A stretch of DNA of 27,317 bases from CAYTNY01 sp964439215 (GTDB taxonomy: Bacteria > Oederibacteriota > PGYV01 > CAYTNY01), in NCBI GenBank assembly GCA_964439215.1, contig CAYTNY010000023.1, forward strand, positions 1 through 27,317, written 5' to 3'. This document shows positions 23,314 through 27,317 of this stretch, piece by piece; position 1 is the first letter of the stretch; each line of letters begins with the position of its first letter. Both the position numbers and the translations under genes were made by a program. Below the pieces are notes generated by a model, which saw only the letters and a program-made list of their open reading frames with translations, had not been told where the DNA came from and made no database searches.

Positions 23314-24255
23314 TCAGAAAAGCTCTTCGGGATACGGTTCAAAAAAAGACTGCCGCATAAGATAACGCTCATTAAAACGGATAATATACGACTTTAAAAG
23401 ACTCACCGGCACTTCTATTCCTGTTTTTCCTCCGCGGTATTTTTCAACAACACCAAGAAAATATTTTTTTTCTTTCGCGGAGAGCCCGTCCTTGAAATAG
23501 CCAAGCGCGTGTTCAAAGACATTTATTATGTTTGATTCCCTGTATATTTTCGAAAAAAGCGCGTTCATTTCATTTTCATAATCTTTTAACACCGAAGCAA
23601 AATTCTTTTTATGTGAAGCCGCCGCAATTTTCCCCATCGCCCTCATACGCCGCTGATTGTATGACATAAAAAGAAGCTTATTCTCCGCGTGAAAATCCAT
23701 AAGCGCTGAAGCTTTTTGCTTTTCTTTTATTTTTCTGAATTTCGCGGAAATAAATATCCGTTTGAGAAAACTATCCCTGAATTTCGCGTTATTAAGCCTG
23801 GATTCATCTTCCATTGCGGTATGCGGAAAAAGCTCCGCCGCCCGCCCGCCGAACATGCCGCCTGTCTTTAATTGATAAGCGCCCGTGCCGCCTTTGGGGT
23901 AAACTTTGACATTCATAAAACCGGATGACGGGGATTTTGATTTAAATATAAATCCGTCTATTTCATTGAGCCCGGATAAATAATTTTCCGTAAACTCTTT
24001 CATTTTTTCGGTGAAATCCTCTCCCGTAGACGGCCTTACAAGCCTTATATTTTCAAGCGACGCGTTATCCGCCTCCAGATGAATGGGTTTCCTCGGTATT
24101 CCCAGGCCTATTTCAACTTCCGGACAGGCTGTTATAACACTGCAGCGGTTCATTATCTTCAAAACTATTTCACTTCTTACTATGCCTGCATTGTATCTGC
24201 ACGAACACTGTTCTATGCATCTGCTCACATATATTTTCGGTTTTAATTTATCCAT
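23314..24255 (-). CDS. DUF523-DUF1722 domain protein
   Basis: A 313-residue cytosolic protein of unknown function. Residues about 4-150 form the DUF523 domain, with IYVSRCIEQCSCRYNAG at the start and CPEVEIGLGIPRKPI near 44-58; several cysteines are conserved in this family and may bind metal or be redox-active. Residues about 175-300 match DUF1722 (FISAKFRKIKEK, LMDFHAENKLLFMSYNQ, ALGYFKDGLS). The ATG at 24255 has AAGGAG six bases upstream, which favours it over an in-frame ATG 14 codons earlier. The same fusion is common next to photolyase genes in bacteria, as here, and has been proposed to be connected with DNA repair or thiouridine chemistry; nothing in this sequence proves either. Confidence 0.87.
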   Translation of the reverse strand: MDKLKPKIYVSRCIEQCSCRYNAGIVRSEIVLKIMNRCSVITACPEVEIGLGIPRKPIHLEADNASLENIRLVRPSTGEDFTEKMKEFTENYLSGLNEIDGFIFKSKSPSSGFMNVKVYPKGGTGAYQLKTGGMFGGRAAELFPHTAMEDESRLNNAKFRDSFLKRIFISAKFRKIKEKQKASALMDFHAENKLLFMSYNQRRMRAMGKIAAASHKKNFASVLKDYENEMNALFSKIYRESNIINVFEHALGYFKDGLSAKEKKYFLGVVEKYRGGKTGIEVPVSLLKSYIIRFNERYLMRQSFFEPYPEELF

Positions 24256-24269
24256 CACACACTCCTTAT

Positions 24270-25268
24270 TCACATCATCATTTCCTGCATTTCCCATCCA
24301 TTAAAGGCTTTCAGGTCCTCCCAGTAAGGACTCGTGGAAAGATGCTCCTTATACGCTTCAAGAAAATCAAGCTTTGCGCTTGCTCCGCGCCTTTCATCCT
24401 TTGCCGTTATTTCAGCTTCCCAGGCCCGGTCCCAGTGAACCATCTCAAAAAAGTCCCAGGCTGAATCCCCGTTCCCGGAATATATCAAATCCGTCATATA
24501 CTTCCAGACATATGAGATAAAACTGTTTTTGTTTTCATCCGCATACTGTCTCATTTCAGACTCAAGCGGCGCGTCTTTTCTCATAAAGGCTTCGGCAAAA
24601 ACATAATCCCCGCCGGAATATTTCAATACAACTTTCGGAGCAATATCCGCGCCGAAAGCCGCCCACCAGTTCATCATGGTACAGTCATTCGCGATAATCT
24701 CAGGAACCCCGTCATCATCAAGATCTTCAAATTTCATGCCTTCGCTTAAACCGTGCAGCTGCGCCTTCATTTCAAAATCATCATCCATTGTAAATATCGT
24801 AAAAATATTTGCGCAGCTTTCGCCTTCAGAGTACTCCTGAAGTATAAAATTCGGTTTGCCGTCCCCCGTCAGGTCCGTATAAACTGTCTTATCCTCAACC
24901 ACTTTAAAACCTGTTTTTTCATCAACCTCTTTTGTCAGAAGCGTTTTCCCGTCTTTTTTTATCTCCAGTATATGTTTCTCTTCTTTTTTTGTTATATTCA
25001 CGGCAACAACATCCTTCTTCGGCTCTTCAGCCTTTTTTGCCGGTTCTTTTTCCGCTTTTACTCGTTTTTCCGGCTCAGGTTCTTTCTTTTCAGTCTCTTC
25101 TTTTTCCGCGGGCGCTTCTTTTTCTTCCGCGTCTTTGATCTTTTCCGCTGACGGCTCTTTCACTATCGTATCACTGACAGTTTTCTTTTTCCCCGGACAC
25201 TTCAAAAGCAGAAGTATTATTATAAGTATGACCGCCGCGACAAGAAAAAATACCTTTTTCTGAACCAT
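24270..25268 (-). CDS. Membrane-anchored protein with Lys/Glu-rich linker and FG-GAP/VCBS-like calcium loops
   Basis: A 332-residue protein of unknown function. Residues 5-23 are a hydrophobic signal anchor (FFLVAAVILIIILLLL) ending in LKCPGKKK; the cysteine lacks a proper lipobox, so an uncleaved anchor is likelier than a lipoprotein. Residues about 30-90 are almost entirely Lys, Glu, Pro and Ala, a flexible spacer. Two acidic loops follow, TDLTGDGKPNFIL near 130 and EDLDDDGVPEII near 178, of the DxDxDG type found in FG-GAP/VCBS repeats that bind calcium. The C-terminal 100 residues are rich in aromatic and charged residues. The ATG at 25268 is preceded by GAGGTGG; an ATG four codons upstream overlaps that site. 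It is probably exposed on the periplasmic side. Confidence 0.75.
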   Translation of the reverse strand: MVQKKVFFLVAAVILIIILLLLKCPGKKKTVSDTIVKEPSAEKIKDAEEKEAPAEKEETEKKEPEPEKRVKAEKEPAKKAEEPKKDVVAVNITKKEEKHILEIKKDGKTLLTKEVDEKTGFKVVEDKTVYTDLTGDGKPNFILQEYSEGESCANIFTIFTMDDDFEMKAQLHGLSEGMKFEDLDDDGVPEIIANDCTMMNWWAAFGADIAPKVVLKYSGGDYVFAEAFMRKDAPLESEMRQYADENKNSFISYVWKYMTDLIYSGNGDSAWDFFEMVHWDRAWEAEITAKDERRGASAKLDFLEAYKEHLSTSPYWEDLKAFNGWEMQEMMM

Positions 25269-25299
25269 ATTCCACCTCATCGGTTATTTTATAAATTAA

Positions 25300-25327
25300 A
25301 TTATAACATACTTAATATGTTTTTCAG
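25300..25327 (-). promoter_or_regulatory. Sigma-70 promoter with a dyad in its spacer
   Basis: On the minus strand CTGAAA (25322-25327, four of six), a 16-base spacer and a perfect TATAAT (25300-25305) precede the anchored-protein gene by about 32 bases. The spacer is nearly filled by ACATA-N5-TATGT (25306-25320), a dyad well placed for a repressor. It would drive the four genes down to the antiporter. Confidence 0.55.
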
Positions 25328-25360
25328 CAGCCTTTGCGGCGCCGGCGCTCTTCATATTTT

Positions 25361-26773
25361 TTATCTAATAACATAAACAACCGGATCCTTACCCGCATTG
25401 CCTGCAATCTCAAAATCCTTTTCCAAATCGCAGATTTCCCTCAAATTACCCGGCTCGAAATTCTCCGACGTAACAGCATAAAAATTTTTCTCTGCCTTTT
25501 CATTTAAGATCCTGCAGGAATCAAGCAAGCCTTCAGGAGACAGTTTGAAAGAAAAAACTTCCCCTTTTTCAAAATAATAATACTGCATAAGCCAGTAATT
25601 CACGCCATAACCCAGAACAACCCCATTCGGATCATCGGGAATCATTGATGCTGTTTCCCGGAAACTGTCATTCGCCCCGTAAAAAGCCCCGCTTCCCGGT
25701 TCTTTCAAAAAAACCGAAACGCATATCAAAACAGAAACAAAAATTGCCGCGGCATTCACCGCTTTTTTTGTTTTTTGCCCGCGAAAAATACCGGCCGCTT
25801 TTTTCAATGCCGCAGCCGATATAACCGCGAAAAACGGCACAAGAACAAGAAGATATCTGTCATAAATCGTACCTCCTGCCGCGGCTACCAGCCATAGAAA
25901 GATAAAGAATGAACCTCCGTATAACATAACAATCAGATCCCTTTCGCCGCATACTTTCTTCGTGCGCGCGCATACAAAAGCATAAGTCCAGAAAATAATT
26001 ATCTGAGCCGCGCCGATAAAATATAAAAGACTGCTGCCAAGCGTACTCATAACTTCAAGCGGAGGTTTGCCCTCTCCCCCTCCCGGTATGTTATTGTAAA
26101 AAAGCCTGAACGAGTGAAGTTGAACAAGCCCTGCCCACAAAAATAAAAATAAAAACAGGGGCCAGAACCCCTTCCAAATGCCGGCAAAAGCCGTTTTTAT
26201 GCGTTTCCTCTCAATAATAAACAGGTATGCCGCGGCCGGCAGAAAAAAGAAAAGAGCCGTAATCTTCGCCATAACGGCAATCCCCATAAAAATTCCTGCT
26301 GTTTTATATTTTTTTTCAGAAATCTTAATCGCAGATAAAAACACAAATAAAACCATCAGAGGATCAACAAAAACAGAAGGACCGAAAGATATAAAATAAC
26401 TGTTAAAAACCGTAAAACAGGCTGCTGCCGCTGCCGCAAACAGACCAAATCCAACAGCAGCCCTGTAAACCGCCAAAATAATCACAGCAGTAACAATAAT
26501 ATTAGGTATTCTCGCCACGACATCATTACCGCCCCAAATCTTCATAAAAACCGCGATTATATAAGATAATATCGGAAACTTATCCGTATATGTTTTATGA
26601 AGCAGAATATCCTGTCCCGCGGCAACTTTAAGCGCCCAAAAAGAATACAACGCCTCATCAATATGAAGAGCGTGCCTGCCAAGTATCATCACCTGATACA
26701 ATACCGCAAACAGAATTATACCTGCGGGTACGGCATAATCTTTCATAACCTTAAAAATCTGTTCTTTTTTCAC
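25361..26773 (-). CDS. GT39/ArnT-like membrane glycosyltransferase
   Basis: An integral membrane protein of about 470 residues with roughly ten hydrophobic segments. The N-terminal HALHIDEALYSFWALKVAAGQDI, near residue 35, holds the acidic DE pair of lipid-linked-sugar glycosyltransferases of the PMT/ArnT (GT39) class; LLHKTYTDKFPILSYIIAVFMKIWG and ARIPNII are also typical. These enzymes take a sugar from a polyprenyl-phosphate donor and add it to a lipid or protein outside the membrane. The C-terminal 100 residues form a small soluble domain (DPNGVVLGYGVNYWLMQYY). The GTG at 26773 has AGGGGA ten bases upstream; a TTG three codons earlier (26782) is the alternative. It follows the small TPR gene, and donor and acceptor are unknown. 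Confidence 0.85.
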   Translation of the reverse strand: MKKEQIFKVMKDYAVPAGIILFAVLYQVMILGRHALHIDEALYSFWALKVAAGQDILLHKTYTDKFPILSYIIAVFMKIWGGNDVVARIPNIIVTAVIILAVYRAAVGFGLFAAAAAACFTVFNSYFISFGPSVFVDPLMVLFVFLSAIKISEKKYKTAGIFMGIAVMAKITALFFFLPAAAYLFIIERKRIKTAFAGIWKGFWPLFLFLFLWAGLVQLHSFRLFYNNIPGGGEGKPPLEVMSTLGSSLLYFIGAAQIIIFWTYAFVCARTKKVCGERDLIVMLYGGSFFIFLWLVAAAGGTIYDRYLLVLVPFFAVISAAALKKAAGIFRGQKTKKAVNAAAIFVSVLICVSVFLKEPGSGAFYGANDSFRETASMIPDDPNGVVLGYGVNYWLMQYYYFEKGEVFSFKLSPEGLLDSCRILNEKAEKNFYAVTSENFEPGNLREICDLEKDFEIAGNAGKDPVVYVIR

Positions 26774-26808
26774 TTCAAACAAATCCCCTGTCTTTACAGA
26801 TGTTTTTC

Positions 26809-27120
26809 TTACGGATCAAGTTCAAGCACCTTTGCGAAGCCCGCATCCGCGGAATGTATTCTGCCCGCCTTATAATTCGCCTCGCCAAAACTATTCCACA
26901 GTACGGGATTTTTCGGGTTGCAATCAATAGCTATGCGAAAAGCAGCGTCCGCTTTTATATACTCTTCAGCCGCGTTGATTTGCTCCGCCAGAGCAAAAAC
27001 AGTCAGCCCCGCGACAGCAGCGTCAGCGCCGAGCAGAATCCATTGTCCCCCATCGTCATCAGCCCGCGCAAATGAAACAGAAACAAAAAACACCATAAAC
27101 AACATCATAATTTTTTTCAT
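26809..27120 (-). CDS. Small exported protein with a TPR motif
   Basis: A 103-residue protein with a clear signal peptide (MKKIMMLFMVFFVSVSFARA, likely cut after ARA). Residues 48-103 form about one and a half tetratricopeptide units: YIKADAAFRIAIDCNPKNP followed by WNSFGEANYKAGRIHSADAGFAKVLELDP. The protein stops exactly after LELDP, where another TPR would normally follow, so it may be a natural minimal protein or the remains of a longer one. The ATG at 27120 is chosen because it begins the signal peptide; a GTG three codons upstream is possible and neither has a strong ribosome site. It probably acts as a scaffold in the periplasm. Confidence 0.7.
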   Translation of the reverse strand: MKKIMMLFMVFFVSVSFARADDDGGQWILLGADAAVAGLTVFALAEQINAAEEYIKADAAFRIAIDCNPKNPVLWNSFGEANYKAGRIHSADAGFAKVLELDP

Positions 27121-27157
27121 CAGAAACACTTTTTAATTTTTTATCATCCGTAAACAC

Positions 27158-27186
27158 ATTATACTACTTAACTCTACACTACACAA
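27158..27186 (-). promoter_or_regulatory. Possible sigma-70 promoter of the TPR gene
   Basis: A perfect TATAAT (27158-27163, minus strand) lies 17 bases from TTGTGT (27181-27186), a weak -35. Transcription would start near 27151, about 30 bases before the ATG. A consensus TTGACA at 27199-27204 is 34-35 bases from the same -10, too far to be its partner. Confidence 0.5.
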
Positions 27187-27199
27187 CATAAACCATTTG

Positions 27200-27316
27200 T
27201 CAATACTCCGAATTTATGAAGATTCCCCTGTTTTTCAGGCCGGCGTTTAGATCCCGGATTTTAAAGCTATCCGGCGGCAGGGGCGCGCGGCAACGATGGA
27301 TATAATGGATGAGGGT
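27200..27316 (-). CDS. C-terminal fragment of an unidentified protein, cut by the window edge
   Basis: One minus-strand frame stays open from the window edge to a TGA, giving 38 residues that end in FKIRDLNAGLKNRGIFINSEY. The composition and lack of low complexity look like an ordinary protein end, and the orientation matches all neighbours. It is too short to assign to a family. An adjacent frame is also open for part of this stretch but stops sooner. Confidence 0.4.
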   Translation of the reverse strand, partial: TLIHYIHRCRAPLPPDSFKIRDLNAGLKNRGIFINSEY

Positions 27317-27317
27317 T

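Noticed and set aside
25190..25210. Lipobox at the cysteine of LLLLKCPG in the anchored protein
   Set aside because: Lysine just before the cysteine is not accepted by lipoprotein signal peptidase; an uncleaved anchor fits better.
25330..25352. GC-rich palindrome GCGCCGGCGC after the glycosyltransferase gene as a terminator
   Set aside because: No T-run follows on the minus strand and a loop cannot form cleanly; the case is too weak to list.
223..26782. Many plus-strand open frames of 60-240 codons opposite the called genes
   Set aside because: They lie antisense to well-recognised families, are rich in Phe, Ser and Cys, and lack ribosome sites; they are shadows of the coding strand.
26809..26815. 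Frameshift truncating the TPR protein
   Set aside because: No continuation of a TPR was seen in the other frames before the next gene, so a natural stop is equally likely.

Overview
The window looks like chromosome from a motile, probably anaerobic bacterium that uses sigma-54, recovered as a metagenome or draft scaffold (it contains a run of 100 Ns). Anaerobic metabolism is suggested by a four-subunit ferredoxin-dependent 2-oxoacid oxidoreductase. Taxonomy cannot be settled from the sequence; a deep-branching Gram-negative-type candidate phylum is my guess only. Every convincing gene is on the minus strand, so transcription runs from high to low coordinates. I see no tRNA, rRNA, CRISPR array, insertion sequence or phage gene.

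Layout in transcription order. (1) 27316-25361: the C-terminal end of an unidentified gene, a small exported TPR protein and a GT39-type membrane glycosyltransferase. (2) 25268-20066: a membrane-anchored protein with FG-GAP/VCBS-like acidic loops, a DUF523-DUF1722 protein, a class II DNA photolyase and a CPA1 cation/proton antiporter with an RCK domain. (3) 19821-18868: a receiver-less sigma-54 activator with its own sigma-70 promoter. (4) 18723-9555: a compact chemosensory operon preceded by a near-consensus sigma-54 promoter: receiver, CheA, CheW, MCP, CheR, CheD, CheY, CheX, CheB. (5) 9434-4673: another receiver, a soluble seven-PAS histidine kinase and two Rcp1-type receivers, probably continuous with the che operon. 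(6) 4448-3807: a zinc-ribbon/MORN-like protein ending in an SSB-like acidic tip. (7) 3354-223: porCDAB, followed by two hairpin terminators.

The most interesting region is 18721-19880. The activator promoter and the DNA upstream of the che sigma-54 promoter share two exact sequence motifs (10 and 14 nt). This suggests that the activator both represses its own gene and drives the chemosensory operon, in the manner of PspF. The predicted sigma-54 start site lies one base before the receiver's ATG, implying a leaderless first cistron.

The chemosensory system has both methylation enzymes (CheR, CheB), a deamidase (CheD) and a CheY-P phosphatase (CheX), with catalytic residues visible. The CheA has an enlarged N-terminus with a degenerate Hpt-like module before the active one. 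No flagellar or pilus genes are present, so the output (motility, or an alternative such as gene expression) is not determined here.

The spaces between several transcription units carry a family of low-complexity intergenic repeats: TTGAACT/TTGAACC heptads, TTTTGAG runs, and CCATCCAA or CCGCCAAG units. The N-gap at 3571-3670 is bounded by two identical 55-nt copies of this repeat and is probably an assembly artefact.
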